Assembly (NCBI GenBank): GCA_021805565.1
Contig: JAJZFA010000054.1
Coordinates: forward strand, 92,411-156,410
DNA length: 64,000 nucleotides
From: Pseudomonadota bacterium
Lineage (GTDB): Bacteria; Pseudomonadota; Alphaproteobacteria; Acetobacterales; Acetobacteraceae
Reading direction: 5' to 3'
Positions 1 through 8,840 of the stretch are shown one piece after another (position 1 is the stretch's first letter; every line of letters begins with the position of its first letter). The position numbers and the translations under genes were made by a program. A model generated the notes under the pieces. The model ran no database searches, was not told the origin of the DNA, and worked only from the letters and a program-made list of their open reading frames with translations.

Positions 1-451
1 GACTGATCCCCAGTGCTTCCGACAGCGCGGTGGCGGATAGACGGGTCAGGTGCAGCACTTCGGCCAAATGCGGCTTCACCAGAGCGAAATCCGCCTCGCC
101 GCGCGCGACCCGCCAGATTTTTTCGCAGTTGGAATTTGCCTTCGCCCGCGCCTCGACCAAATCCGCCGGCAGTGCTTTTGCCCGTTTATAGGCGTGGCGC
201 ATCAGTCCGAGATTGGCGGATTCCCAGGCGCCGGAGGCTTCGGCGGCGGCAAGGTCCGCCTCGGTTTCTGGCGCGATCAGGTTCCGGTGCCCCAATAACG
301 CCAGCACCGCGAGTTGATCGCCGCGGGCCTGTCCGCCACCCGGCGGCATGATGGCGGCGGCGTCCCATCCCAGCATGGACGCACATTCGCCAATCGTGGC
401 GACAAGCCGGAAACGATCGACCAGACGGTCGTAGGCGAGATGGTTAGTCAT
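1..451 (-). CDS. Carboxypeptidase Taq (M32 metallopeptidase), N-terminal part
   Basis: This frame is not in the ORF track because it runs off the left edge. Translated by hand, the start ATG at 451 gives MTNHLAYDRLVDRF, then SMLGWDAAAIMPPGGGQARGDQ, an arrangement typical of the N-terminus of M32 carboxypeptidases (WD..T/IMPPGG..ARG.Q). The family members are zinc-dependent cytosolic enzymes that remove C-terminal residues. About 150 of some 500 expected residues are visible, so the HExxH catalytic motif lies outside the window. Its ATG overlaps the SURF1 stop in an ATGA arrangement, so it is probably translationally coupled as the last gene of the oxidase operon. The function is inferred from the N-terminal motif alone. 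Confidence 0.75.
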   Translation of the reverse strand, partial: MTNHLAYDRLVDRFRLVATIGECASMLGWDAAAIMPPGGGQARGDQLAVLALLGHRNLIAPETEADLAAAEASGAWESANLGLMRHAYKRAKALPADLVEARAKANSNCEKIWRVARGEADFALVKPHLAEVLHLTRLSATALSEALGIS

Positions 452-1155
452 GACCTCACGGTCTTCCGAACCCAGGTGCCGAAGATGACGAGCAGAACGA
501 CGGCCAGACCATACCACGTCACCACATAAGACAAGTGATTGTTGGGCGGGCGCGGCAGTTGCCGGGCCGGGTCCGGAAACAGGCCGGGTTCGGACGGTCC
601 GACTGCCACCAGAATAAACGGTTCCAGGTTGGACAGCCCCAAAGCCCGGCCGATCGCCGCCGGATCGAGCGTATAGAATCGCCGGTCCGCCACGTCGTCG
701 GCCGGGCTGAACCAGTGCGGCCCCTCGGCCGGCCGGACGTAGCCCGTCACGATCTGGCGGCCGGCCGGTTCATCCAGCGCGGCGACCCGCTTTTCCGGAA
801 CCCAACCCCGAAGCACCAGCATGTCGGGTGCCCCGTCGCGTTCAAGGGGAACGATCTGTCCATAGCCCATCGCGGCTCCGCCCGGCATATCGCGGACGTC
901 ATCGCCAAAACGGGCCTCCAGATCGAATCGAAAACGGCCGGCGACGGCGATTTTGGTGAATGGCGGGGGCACCGCTACCACAGGACCCGGCGGCAATGCG
1001 ATCGGTGGCGAGGCCTCGGCGGTGGCGATGCGTGCCAGGATAGCCTCTTTCCAGTGCAGGCGGCGCACCTGCCACGTTCCCAGTGCGATCAGAACCGCCA
1101 GCATCGCGACGGTACTGATCGCCGGGACGATAAAGCGCCGATACCCCGATGTCAC
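448..1155 (-). CDS. SURF1 family cytochrome c oxidase assembly protein
   Basis: 235 aa, the usual size for bacterial SURF1. The N-terminal membrane helix ends in GTWQVRR and the C-terminal helix begins near NNHLSYVVTWYGLA; both are family hallmarks. Between them lies the periplasmic domain. SURF1 assists heme a insertion or delivery to subunit I of aa3-type oxidases. It sits at the promoter-distal end of the oxidase operon, overlaps the DUF983 gene by 4 bp at its start and the M32 peptidase by 4 bp at its end. The position, topology and motifs agree, so the assignment is firm. Confidence 0.93.
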   Translation of the reverse strand: MTSGYRRFIVPAISTVAMLAVLIALGTWQVRRLHWKEAILARIATAEASPPIALPPGPVVAVPPPFTKIAVAGRFRFDLEARFGDDVRDMPGGAAMGYGQIVPLERDGAPDMLVLRGWVPEKRVAALDEPAGRQIVTGYVRPAEGPHWFSPADDVADRRFYTLDPAAIGRALGLSNLEPFILVAVGPSEPGLFPDPARQLPRPPNNHLSYVVTWYGLAVVLLVIFGTWVRKTVRS

Positions 1156-1520
1156 ACGCCCATCTCATTGGCTCGGTGGCGGAACTGAGCGGCTACCAGC
1201 GCGGCTTTCATCGGGCGCATGAGCAGGATGGCAAGCGGTATGGTTATCGCCGGCCAAAGGACCGCATGCACCCATAACGGTGGCGAAAACCGGAATTCCA
1301 CCCAGAAGGCCATTGCGACGACAAATGCGCCCAACACCATGATCAGGATCACCGCCCCCGCGTCCCCGGTGTCGGATTGCCCAAAACTCAGCCCGCACAC
1401 AGGACACGCGGGCCGCAATGTCAGCAGACACGTAAATAACCGGCCCTTGCCGCATTGCGGGCAGCGGCACAGCAACGCCGCCCGAAGAATGGAGATTTGC
1501 GGTTCGGCCACCGGGGACAA
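1152..1520 (-). CDS. DUF983 zinc-ribbon membrane protein
   Basis: I chose a TTG start at 1520, preceded by GGAG, two bases after the COX III stop; a GTG at 1511 is the alternative. The longer ORF in the track (to 1805) is an artefact inside ctaE. The 122-aa product has a CxxC...CxxC zinc ribbon (CPQCGKG and CPVCG) followed by two hydrophobic helices, the DUF983 architecture. DUF983 genes commonly sit between COX III and SURF1 in alphaproteobacterial oxidase operons. A role in oxidase assembly is inferred from context; the biochemical function is not established to my knowledge. Confidence 0.85.
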   Translation of the reverse strand: MSPVAEPQISILRAALLCRCPQCGKGRLFTCLLTLRPACPVCGLSFGQSDTGDAGAVILIMVLGAFVVAMAFWVEFRFSPPLWVHAVLWPAITIPLAILLMRPMKAALVAAQFRHRANEMGV

Positions 1521-1522
1521 GG

Positions 1523-2371
1523 TTACTCCGCCGCGATCTGGCCGGCGCCGTACCAGTAAATGCAGATGAACAGGAACAGCCACACCACATCGACGAAATG
1601 CCAGTACCAGGCTGCGGCCTCGAAGCCGAAATGACGCTGCGGCGTGAACTGGCCGGCGCGCGCCCGGAACCAGCAAACGGTCAGGAACAAGGTGCCCACA
1701 ATGACATGGAATCCGTGAAATCCGGTTGCCAGGAAAAACACCGACGAATAAACGCCGCCGCCATTGAAGGCGAACGGGGCGTGGGAATATTCGATGGCCT
1801 GGCACGCCGTGAAACTAAGACCGAGCAGAATGGTGAGGCCAAGTCCGCGCACGAGACCCTTACGGTCCCCTTCCAGCAAACAGTGATGCGCCCAGGTCAC
1901 CGTCGTGCCCGACAGCAGCAGGATCATCGTATTCAGCAGCGGCAGATGGAACGGATCGAACGTATGGACGTTGGACGGTGGCCACACGGTCTGGCCGTTT
2001 CCCTGCGTGTCCGGGAAAATCAGGAAATTGAAGTAGGACCAGAAAAAGCCGACGAAGAACATCACCTCGCTGGCGATGAACAGCGTCATGCCATAGCGAA
2101 GCCCGAGTTGCACGATGGCGCTGTGCGCACCGGGAATGCGGGATTCCCGCACGACGTCGCGCCACCAGAAGAACATGGTCGTCAGCACGGTCAGGGCACC
2201 CAGGACGAGAACGACATAATTCCCGAAATGCGCGGCCAGGACGATGCCGAATACCGTCAGGAACCCGCCCAGGGACCCAAGGATCGGCCACGGGCTTGGA
2301 TCGGGAAGATGGTAAGGGTGCTTCAGGCCGGAACTTGTCAGAACCGGTCCACCGTGCGCGTCGCTGCTCAT
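1523..2371 (-). CDS. ctaE: Cytochrome c oxidase subunit III
   Basis: 282 aa with seven predicted membrane segments. It starts MSSDAHGG and contains HPYHLPDPSPWP near the N-terminus, FIASEVMFFVGFFWSYF with the conserved Glu in the middle, and a helix-7 region ending FVDVVWLFLFICIYW. Subunit III stabilises the proton-pumping core and supports proton uptake. The gene lies 107 bp downstream of ctaG and overlaps nothing; DUF983 begins 2 bp after its stop. No strong ribosome binding site is visible before the start, but the homologous N-terminus supports it. Confidence 0.96.
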   Translation of the reverse strand: MSSDAHGGPVLTSSGLKHPYHLPDPSPWPILGSLGGFLTVFGIVLAAHFGNYVVLVLGALTVLTTMFFWWRDVVRESRIPGAHSAIVQLGLRYGMTLFIASEVMFFVGFFWSYFNFLIFPDTQGNGQTVWPPSNVHTFDPFHLPLLNTMILLLSGTTVTWAHHCLLEGDRKGLVRGLGLTILLGLSFTACQAIEYSHAPFAFNGGGVYSSVFFLATGFHGFHVIVGTLFLTVCWFRARAGQFTPQRHFGFEAAAWYWHFVDVVWLFLFICIYWYGAGQIAAE

Positions 2372-2478
2372 GCCATACCCATATCGTCACCGCCGGGGAA
2401 AACCGCCCGGCCCGGTTGCCGCATAATCGCGTAATCCGCACCTAGTTCAAGTGGCCGGTACCGACTTCCGTCCGGCAC

Positions 2479-3099
2479 TCAATTCGCTTTTGCCTTTTCC
2501 GTGGCGTCCGCCGCCGACATGGGACCGACATGCGGCCCCGCCTTCGCCAGCGCGCCGGATTTCGCCGCGTCGTCCAGCGACTGGAAAAATGTGTAGGACA
2601 GAGTGATGACCTTCACGTCCGCCGTGTTCGGATCGGTGCGAATCGCTGGATCGACCCAGAAGCTGACCGGAAATTCCATTTTCTGCCCGGCCGATAATGT
2701 CTGTTTGTTGAAGCAGAAGCAGGCGGTCTTGTGAAAATATTTTCCAACCTTTTCCGGCGTCACATTGTACAGCGCCATACCGGTCACCGGCCGGTCCGCC
2801 AGGTTGGCGGCATGGTAGAACGCCACCTGTTCATCCCCCAGATTCAGTGTGACCTCGCGCTGGTCGGGGGCAAAGGACCATGGCAGTCCAGGGTTGGTGT
2901 CCGCGTTGAAGCGGACGCGAATCGGCTGTCCGCTCGATCCGGGTGCGGCCAAGGGTCCTATATTCGGTGTACCGCCGTAACCTGTGGCGGCGCAGAACAT
3001 CCGGTATAACGGAATGGCGGCAAACGACATCCCCACCATGCCCGCGATAATCGTGACCATGACGGACCCGAGGATCGCGTTGCGCCGGCCGGCTGACAT
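2479..3099 (-). CDS. ctaG: Cytochrome c oxidase assembly protein CtaG (Cox11)
   Basis: 206 aa. One N-terminal membrane helix (residues about 10-35) is followed by a periplasmic domain. The copper-binding motif KTACFCFNKQTL and the following FPVSFWVDP are diagnostic of Cox11/CtaG, which delivers copper to the CuB site of subunit I. The start ATG at 3099 lies directly next to the stop of the small membrane protein gene, so the two are likely coupled. The tail carries a non-conserved polar extension. The assignment is firm. Confidence 0.95.
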   Translation of the reverse strand: MSAGRRNAILGSVMVTIIAGMVGMSFAAIPLYRMFCAATGYGGTPNIGPLAAPGSSGQPIRVRFNADTNPGLPWSFAPDQREVTLNLGDEQVAFYHAANLADRPVTGMALYNVTPEKVGKYFHKTACFCFNKQTLSAGQKMEFPVSFWVDPAIRTDPNTADVKVITLSYTFFQSLDDAAKSGALAKAGPHVGPMSAADATEKAKAN

Positions 3100-3249
3100 T
3101 TAGAAATGCGCCATTTTAACGATGGTGATCGCGTAAAACAGACCGCACAGCGCCAACAAGACGATCAGTATTGCCCAGCTACGCCCACGGCGTCGTCGTG
3201 CGGAATCGGCGCCGATCGGTTCGGCCGGCGGGAGGGGTGGGGGAGCCAT
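3100..3249 (-). CDS. Small single-TM protein of the oxidase operon (CoxF-like position)
   Basis: A 49-aa ORF absent from the ORF track, found by reading the minus strand between ctaB and ctaG. It begins MAPPPLPPAEP, has an arginine cluster SARRRRGRS, then a single hydrophobic helix (WAILIVLLALCGLFYAITIV) and ends KMAHF. It lies 3 bp after the ctaB stop and its own stop abuts the ctaG start. Short single-helix genes are common at exactly this place in alphaproteobacterial oxidase operons. A structural or assembly role is inferred from position only. Confidence 0.75.
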   Translation of the reverse strand: MAPPPLPPAEPIGADSARRRRGRSWAILIVLLALCGLFYAITIVKMAHF

Positions 3250-3252
3250 CGG

Positions 3253-4194
3253 CTAACTTACCCAACGATCGACAGCCAGCGCACCAAACAACGCGAACAG
3301 ATACCAGATCGAGTATTTAAAGGCAGCCTTGGCCGGTACATCGTTTGTCAGGCTGTTCCCCTGGGTGTCTTGCCGGTCGGCGATCACGCGGTACGCTCGC
3401 CACAAGAATGCCGCGCCCAATACGGTCGCCACCGATCCGTACAGCCACCCGCTGAAACCCAAAAAGTACGGCACAAGCGTCAACGGCACCAAAACAATCG
3501 TGTAGAGCAGTATTTGCCGGCGGGTTTCCCTGGCGCCGGCCACCACCGGCAACATCGGCACGTTGGCGCGCCGGTAATCGTCGTTCGCCCACAGTGCCAG
3601 CGACCAAAAATGCGGCGGCGTCCAGATGAACACAATACCGAACAAAATCAACGGAATAAGATCGACCGATCCGGTCACCGCCGCCCAGCCGATTACCGGC
3701 GGAAACGCGCCGGCCGCGCCGCCGATAACGATGTTCTGCGGTGTGCGGCGCTTAAGCCACATGGTATAAACGAACACGTAAAAACAGATCGACAGTGCCA
3801 GGATCAGCGCCGCCGGAATATTGACGGCCAGCCCCATGATCAGGACCGAACCGGCACCCAGCGTTATTCCGAACCCCAGTGCGGGGCCAGGCTGGATGCG
3901 CCCTGCCGGGATTGGACGGTTGCGGGTCCGCCGCATGATCGCGTCGATATCGCGGTCATACCACATATTGATCGCACCGCACGCGCCGGCCGCGACCGTG
4001 ATGCACACGATTGCGGTAAAACCGAGTACGAGATTCAAATGCCCTGGCGCCACCAGCAACCCGATCAGGCCGGTGAAAACCACCAGCGTCAGCACGCGCG
4101 GTTTCAGCAGCGCAATCCAGTCGCGGTAATCCGCTTCCGTCGCCGACGAGGGCGATAGACCGCCCTTGTCAGCATCGATCGCCGATGGAGTCAT
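3253..4194 (-). CDS. ctaB: Protoheme IX farnesyltransferase (heme O synthase)
   Basis: 313 aa, UbiA superfamily, with about nine membrane helices. The first aspartate-rich motif NMWYDRDIDAIMRRTRNRP binds the farnesyl diphosphate-magnesium complex. The enzyme converts protoheme to heme O, the precursor of heme A needed by subunit I. The gene starts 13 bp after ctaD, with TAGGG upstream of the ATG. No ctaA (heme A synthase) is present in the window, so that step must be encoded elsewhere. Confidence 0.96.
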   Translation of the reverse strand: MTPSAIDADKGGLSPSSATEADYRDWIALLKPRVLTLVVFTGLIGLLVAPGHLNLVLGFTAIVCITVAAGACGAINMWYDRDIDAIMRRTRNRPIPAGRIQPGPALGFGITLGAGSVLIMGLAVNIPAALILALSICFYVFVYTMWLKRRTPQNIVIGGAAGAFPPVIGWAAVTGSVDLIPLILFGIVFIWTPPHFWSLALWANDDYRRANVPMLPVVAGARETRRQILLYTIVLVPLTLVPYFLGFSGWLYGSVATVLGAAFLWRAYRVIADRQDTQGNSLTNDVPAKAAFKYSIWYLFALFGALAVDRWVS

Positions 4195-4207
4195 GTTACT
4201 CGCTACC

Positions 4208-5815
4208 CTAGGTTATCCGGGGCATTTCCAGATAGGTGTGGTACGCCGGGGGTGACGTCTGGGTCCATTCCAGGGTGGTCGCGCCCTCCCCCCAGTAATT
4301 ATCCGCTACATGCGCTTTCGATGTGAAGGTGCGGTAGCAGACATAGAAGAACACCAGAAGCGCGGCACCGCCCATATACGCACCCAAGGACGATACGTAG
4401 TTCCAGCCGGCGAACGCCGCCGGGTAGTCGGGATAGCGCCGCGGCATGCCGGACAGTCCAAGGAAATGCTGCGGGAAGAAGGTCAGGTTGACGCCGACGA
4501 AGGTCAGCCAAAAATGCACCTTGCCCCAGAACTCCGGATACTGATGCCCCGACATTTTGCCGATCCAGTAGTAGAAGCCGCAAAAGATCGAGAACACCGC
4601 ACCGAGGGACAACACATAATGGAAGTGGGCGACCACGTAATAGGTGTTGTGCAAGACCTCATCGAGGCCGGCGTTAGCCAGCACAACACCGGTCACGCCA
4701 CCGACGGTGAAAAGGAAGATCATGCCGATCGCCCACAACATCGGCGTATTGAGTTCGATCGAGCCGCCCCACATCGTCGCGATCCAGGAAAAGATCTTGA
4801 TGCCGGTCGGCACGGCGATAACCAGCGTCGCGGCCATAAAGTAGGCGCGCGTATCGACATCGATGCCGGATATGAACATGTGGTGAGCCCACACGACGAA
4901 CCCGACAACGCCGATAGCGATCATGGCATACACCATGCCGAGATAGCCGAAGATCGGTTTCCGGCTGAACGTCGATACCACGTGGCTAACGATCCCGAAG
5001 CCCGGCAGGATCATGATGTACACTTCCGGGTGGCCGAAGAACCAAAACAGGTGCTGAAACAACACCGGATCGCCGCCGCCGGCGGGGTCGAAGAAAGACG
5101 TGCCGAAATTACGGTCGCAAATTAGCATAGTGATCGCCCCGGCAAGCACGGGCACGGCCAACAACAACAGGAAAGCGGTGACCAGTTCCGACCACACAAA
5201 CAGCGGCATCTTGTGCAGCGTCATGCCGGGCGCGCGCATGTTGAAAATCGTGACAATGAAATTCAGTGCACCCAATAGCGAACTCGCGCCGGCAAGATGC
5301 AACGCGAACAATGTGCAATCCATGCCCATGCCCGGTTCGTAAATCGCGTTGGACAGCGGCGGATACAGCGTCCAGCCGGACCCGGATTCACCCATCAGCA
5401 AGCCAATGCAGATCAGCACGAACGCCGGCGGCAGCAGCCAGAAGCTGATATTGTTCAACCGCGGAAACGCCATATCCGGCGCGCCGATCATCAGCGGGAT
5501 GAACCAGTTACCGAAGCCTCCGATCAAGGCGGGCATGACCGAGAAGAAGATCATCAACAACCCGTGGCTGGTGATGATCGTGTTCCACTCCTGCCCTTCG
5601 GTCACGATGTGGTTGTTCGGAAACTGCAACTGCGCGCGCATGATTTCGGACAGCAGGCCACCGAGGGTTCCCCCGACCGCCGCGAAGATCAGGTAGAGGG
5701 TCCCGATATCCTTATGGTTGGTGCTGAAAAGCCAGCGCGCCACGAAACCGGGTTTATGATCGTGCGCGTGGTCGTCCCCATGGCCGTGGGAGTGCGTATC
5801 GGAAATCGCAGCCAT
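4208..5815 (-). CDS. ctaD: Cytochrome c oxidase subunit I
   Basis: About 535 aa from the chosen ATG at 5815. A GGAG sits 7 bp upstream of it; an adjacent ATG at 5818 is possible, and the track's start at 5854 adds residues without homology. The His-rich N-terminus ([13 protein letters not shown]) precedes twelve membrane helices. The copper-B/tyrosine motif HPEVYI, the AHHMF histidine pair and the heme ligand region HFHYVLS are all intact, so it is an active A-type heme-copper oxidase. It follows ctaC, with the dispersed repeat at 5875-5994 between them. Confidence 0.96.
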   Translation of the reverse strand: MAAISDTHSHGHGDDHAHDHKPGFVARWLFSTNHKDIGTLYLIFAAVGGTLGGLLSEIMRAQLQFPNNHIVTEGQEWNTIITSHGLLMIFFSVMPALIGGFGNWFIPLMIGAPDMAFPRLNNISFWLLPPAFVLICIGLLMGESGSGWTLYPPLSNAIYEPGMGMDCTLFALHLAGASSLLGALNFIVTIFNMRAPGMTLHKMPLFVWSELVTAFLLLLAVPVLAGAITMLICDRNFGTSFFDPAGGGDPVLFQHLFWFFGHPEVYIMILPGFGIVSHVVSTFSRKPIFGYLGMVYAMIAIGVVGFVVWAHHMFISGIDVDTRAYFMAATLVIAVPTGIKIFSWIATMWGGSIELNTPMLWAIGMIFLFTVGGVTGVVLANAGLDEVLHNTYYVVAHFHYVLSLGAVFSIFCGFYYWIGKMSGHQYPEFWGKVHFWLTFVGVNLTFFPQHFLGLSGMPRRYPDYPAAFAGWNYVSSLGAYMGGAALLVFFYVCYRTFTSKAHVADNYWGEGATTLEWTQTSPPAYHTYLEMPRIT

Positions 5816-5874
5816 CATATCTCTCCACTGATGTGCCGGCCGGCCGGCTGGCACCCGTTCGCGCTAATACAATC

Positions 5875-5994
5875 CTTAGGGCATGCCCGGCAATTATCGC
5901 CTGGAATTGGGGTGTCGCGCATACCCTAAGCCGAGTTTTGAGAGGGCAGCTTCGTCGTCATTCCGACGCATCTATCGCCGATCCCGTCTTTAGC
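5875..5994 (+). repeat. Dispersed double-hairpin repeat, copy 1
   Basis: First hairpin: CTTAGGGCATGCCCGGCA pairs imperfectly with TGTCGCGCATACCCTAAG (15 of 18 positions). The second half (5936-5994) is a diverged version of the second hairpin of copy 2. It fills the ctaC-ctaD gap, beginning about 6 bp downstream of the ctaC stop. Similar units occur at 11817, 55103 and 63620. Confidence 0.75.
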
Positions 5995-5999
5995 CAAAT

Positions 6000-6833
6000 T
6001 CATTTGGATGCGATCCTGGGAAGCACAGCCGCCGAAGCGGATTTTTTCGTCTCAGCGACCCATGCCTTGAAGTCGGCATCGGAAACCGCGCGCACGGCGA
6101 TCGGCATACGGCTGTGGTCCTGGCCGCAGATCTGATTGCATTCGCCATAGAATGTGCCGATCTGGTCGGCCTCCATCCAGGTTTCGATGGTCCGGCCAGG
6201 GATCGCATAACGCTGCACACCGAATGCCGGGATAAAGAAACTGTGGATCACATCGGAACTGGTCGTCAGAATACGGATCTTCTTGTTGACCGGAATGACG
6301 AGTTGATTATCGACGGTCAGCAAGCGGGGCTGACCCGGTTTTAAATCCTCATCGTGAACATAACGGCTTTCGACGTCCAGATTGCCTTGATCGGGATAGC
6401 TGTATTCCCAGTACCATTGATGACCGGTGACTTTGATCGTCATGTCGGGGTTCGGCGTCCGGTCCTGATAATAGATCAGCCGGAAAGACGGGATCGCGAT
6501 CACGACCAGGATCAGGACCGGAAGTACTGTCCAGGCTACCTCCAGAATCGCGTTATGGCTGGTTTGGGCCGGTACGGGGTTGCGCTTGGCATTATAGCGA
6601 TACATCACCCAGGCCAGCAGAACGGCGACCAGCAGGGTGATAACAGTGATGATGAACAGCACCAGATCGTGCAGCGCGACGATTCGATTTTTGATCGGCC
6701 CGTAGGCCTGCTGCATGCCCATTTCCCAGGGCTTTGGGCCACCGACCACACCCTGCGCCCACACCGCTGGCGCCGCCGACAGATAAAACACAAACCCGGC
6801 CAGGACCGCCAGAAGCCACTTTACCATCCGCAT
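6000..6833 (-). CDS. ctaC: Cytochrome c oxidase subunit II
   Basis: 277 aa from the ATG at 6833, which has GGGG upstream; the track starts 7 codons earlier at a GTG. A Sec signal (MRMVKWLLAVLAGFVFYLSAAPAVWA) is followed by two membrane helices and a periplasmic cupredoxin domain. The CuA ligands are intact in GECNQICGQDHSRMP and in the upstream HSFFIPAFG histidine. The aromatic electron-entry stretch HQWYWEYSYP is also present. This is the first gene of the oxidase operon and the electron entry point from cytochrome c. Confidence 0.96.
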   Translation of the reverse strand: MRMVKWLLAVLAGFVFYLSAAPAVWAQGVVGGPKPWEMGMQQAYGPIKNRIVALHDLVLFIITVITLLVAVLLAWVMYRYNAKRNPVPAQTSHNAILEVAWTVLPVLILVVIAIPSFRLIYYQDRTPNPDMTIKVTGHQWYWEYSYPDQGNLDVESRYVHDEDLKPGQPRLLTVDNQLVIPVNKKIRILTTSSDVIHSFFIPAFGVQRYAIPGRTIETWMEADQIGTFYGECNQICGQDHSRMPIAVRAVSDADFKAWVAETKKSASAAVLPRIASK

Positions 6834-6930
6834 CGATTGACTACCCCAACTCACTCGCAGGTCACGTATCGACGGCCTGAACGCAATACCGCCTGTCTGT
6901 CAGTGCGCCTACCGGACACGGCGGACAAGA

Positions 6931-7692
6931 TCAAGATGCGCGGGACCGGCTGTTCAGGTTTTCCGTTTGTCCGGCCTGCGACACGCCAGCCCGGTCGCCC
7001 GGGTCAGCGGCCGGAACGCGCAGTCTGACCAATGTGAACAGTCCAAAACGCGATACGAACTCGGTTTCGATCCGGGACAGGTCGTCGGCGGAAAAAATCG
7101 CGTCCATGGCAAAGTCCGGATGCCAGCCCAGTGCGCGAGACGCGGGCGCCAAGGCCCGTTCCAGCCACCAGCGCGGCCCCTTCGCCGCGGCAAAATGATT
7201 GATCAGCAAAATATCCCCGCCCGGCCGCACCACCCGCCGGAGCTCGGTCAGCAGCCGCCTGGGGTTCGGCACCACGGATGCAACAAACATCGCGACGGCG
7301 ATGTCGAAAGATGAATCCGCGAACGATGTCGCTTCAGCATCCATCTCGTGCAGTGCCTGTACATTCGTCAAACCATCCGCGCGGGTGCGCTCACGCGCCT
7401 TGCGCAGCATTTCTTTCGACAGATCGATACCGGTAACGCGCTTGTCGGCATGATAGTGCGGCAACGCGAGACCCGTGCCGACACCGACTTCCAGCACATC
7501 CTTTCCAGGCAGCCGGTTGACCAACGCGGTGGCACGCAGCCGTCCCCTGGACGAAATTCGGCCGAACGCAGTGTCGTAAATTCCCGCCCACCGCCGGTAA
7601 GCCTCGAGAATCGAAGCCTGGTCCAGCGCGGCGACAGGCACAAACCGGCCAGCGTCCGCGGACGCATTCGGTTTCCGGAGAGTTTGATTCAT
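6931..7692 (-). CDS. PmtA-like phospholipid N-methyltransferase
   Basis: 253 aa from ATG 7692; the track adds 19 residues upstream, but GGGGGCGG lies just before this start. A class I SAM-binding motif VLEVGVGTGLALPHY is followed by VTGIDLSKEML, then FDIAVAMFVASVVPNP and RVVRPGGDILLINHF. This set resembles the Rhodobacter-type PmtA that methylates phosphatidylethanolamine toward phosphatidylcholine. The C-terminal region (FVSRFGLFTLVRLRVP) also fits. The gene follows tatA on the same strand but is 148 bp away. A ubiquinone/menaquinone-type methyltransferase is the main alternative. Confidence 0.8.
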   Translation of the reverse strand: MNQTLRKPNASADAGRFVPVAALDQASILEAYRRWAGIYDTAFGRISSRGRLRATALVNRLPGKDVLEVGVGTGLALPHYHADKRVTGIDLSKEMLRKARERTRADGLTNVQALHEMDAEATSFADSSFDIAVAMFVASVVPNPRRLLTELRRVVRPGGDILLINHFAAAKGPRWWLERALAPASRALGWHPDFAMDAIFSADDLSRIETEFVSRFGLFTLVRLRVPAADPGDRAGVSQAGQTENLNSRSRAS

Positions 7693-7840
7693 CCGCCCCC
7701 AGGCACCTCTGGCTACCGCCCAATCATGTGGACGTCTCGCGCGAAACATAATCGCACGGTTGTAATACAGGCCTTAAATGACGACGCCGGGTAGCGCAAG
7801 CCAACATCGGCGCGGATGCGCCAGACCCGGCGAATCACAA

Positions 7841-8086
7841 TCAGTGCGTGGCGGAAGGCTCACGATTCGCAGCCGACGCCTGCGCACCAGGACCCGCCAG
7901 AGATCCACCGGGTTTCGATGCGCTCTCTTCCATCGATGCATCGTCGGGTTCCGCCATATTTTTCTTGAACGACTTGATACCTTTGGCAAAGTCACCCATC
8001 AGGCCGCTGATCTTGTTGCCGCCACCGAACAGAACAAGGATCACGGCCAGCACGACCAACCAATGCCAGATGCTGAAGCTTCCCAT
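7841..8086 (-). CDS. tatA: Twin-arginine translocase subunit TatA
   Basis: 81 aa. A short N-terminal helix ([17 protein letters not shown]) is followed by an amphipathic segment ([20 protein letters not shown]) and an acidic, disordered tail, the TatA plan. The hinge reads FGGGNKI rather than the more usual FGxxKLP. AGGAGGT lies directly upstream of the start. No tatB or tatC is nearby, so the remaining translocase genes are elsewhere. Confidence 0.88.
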   Translation of the reverse strand: MGSFSIWHWLVVLAVILVLFGGGNKISGLMGDFAKGIKSFKKNMAEPDDASMEESASKPGGSLAGPGAQASAANREPSATH

Positions 8087-8226
8087 ACGACCTCCTAAAT
8101 CCCCGACCGGATGCGCGCGTTTTCCAGGACCCCGTTATTCGTCAACCTGCCCCAGGCCCAGGGAAAAATATACATTCCGATTCCCCGCCTGACATGGCGC
8201 GAGTCGTCAGGCGATGCAAGCACCGT

Positions 8227-8688
8227 TTACGGCATCGGTCGGCCCGCCCGATGATAAGGATGACCCAGTGCGATGGTCTGTGCGCGGTAAAGTTGTTCAA
8301 TCAGCATCGCACGCACCAGGAAATGCGGCCAGGTCATCGTGCCCATCGACAGCACGAAATCCGCCCTGGCGATAACCGCATGATCCAAACCTTCCGCGCC
8401 GCCGATCAGGAAACACACCGGACGCGACAAGGCGGCCCAGCGGGCGAGCCGGTCGGCGAATGCCGCGCTGTCCAGCGCCTGACCACCCATATCCAGAGGT
8501 ACGGCGAAGGCGTCCCGCGGCAGGGCGGCCAACAGGGCGATGCCCTCTTGACGCTTTACCACAGGCGCCGAACCGCGTGCCTCCGGCAACTCGGCGATCG
8601 TCAGGCGCGGGCGCAGCCGCAGGGCATACCGATCGATCAGTTCGGCCTCCGGGCCACCGCGCAACCGTCCGATCGCAAACAGATTCAT
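8227..8688 (-). CDS. rlmH: 23S rRNA (pseudouridine1915-N3) methyltransferase
   Basis: 153 aa, standard length. SPOUT-fold motifs are clear: FLIGGAEGLDHAV, LSMGTMTWPHFLVRAMLIEQLYRA and the C-terminal GHPYHR, the knot that binds SAM. RlmH methylates pseudouridine 1915 in helix 69 of 23S rRNA. In many proteobacteria rsfS lies just upstream; here the 152 bp upstream contain no such gene, and the next gene is the Sua5-type enzyme. Confidence 0.95.
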   Translation of the reverse strand: MNLFAIGRLRGGPEAELIDRYALRLRPRLTIAELPEARGSAPVVKRQEGIALLAALPRDAFAVPLDMGGQALDSAAFADRLARWAALSRPVCFLIGGAEGLDHAVIARADFVLSMGTMTWPHFLVRAMLIEQLYRAQTIALGHPYHRAGRPMP

Positions 8689-8840
8689 CGTCCGGACCCC
8701 TTCCGGCTAACGGCCGACGCTGCACCGAGGACTTGCCCGGCCATTTTGGTTTCGGATAGCGACGTCAGGCCTGCCATTAAGCCCTTGTTTGCGCGGACAG
8801 CTCTATCGGCCTGCAACCGCACTTGTTATCGATACCGCCG

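Noticed and set aside
3106-4158. 350-aa plus-strand ORF antisense to ctaB
   Set aside because: ctaB has complete family motifs. The plus frame is Arg/Gln/His-rich and matches nothing.
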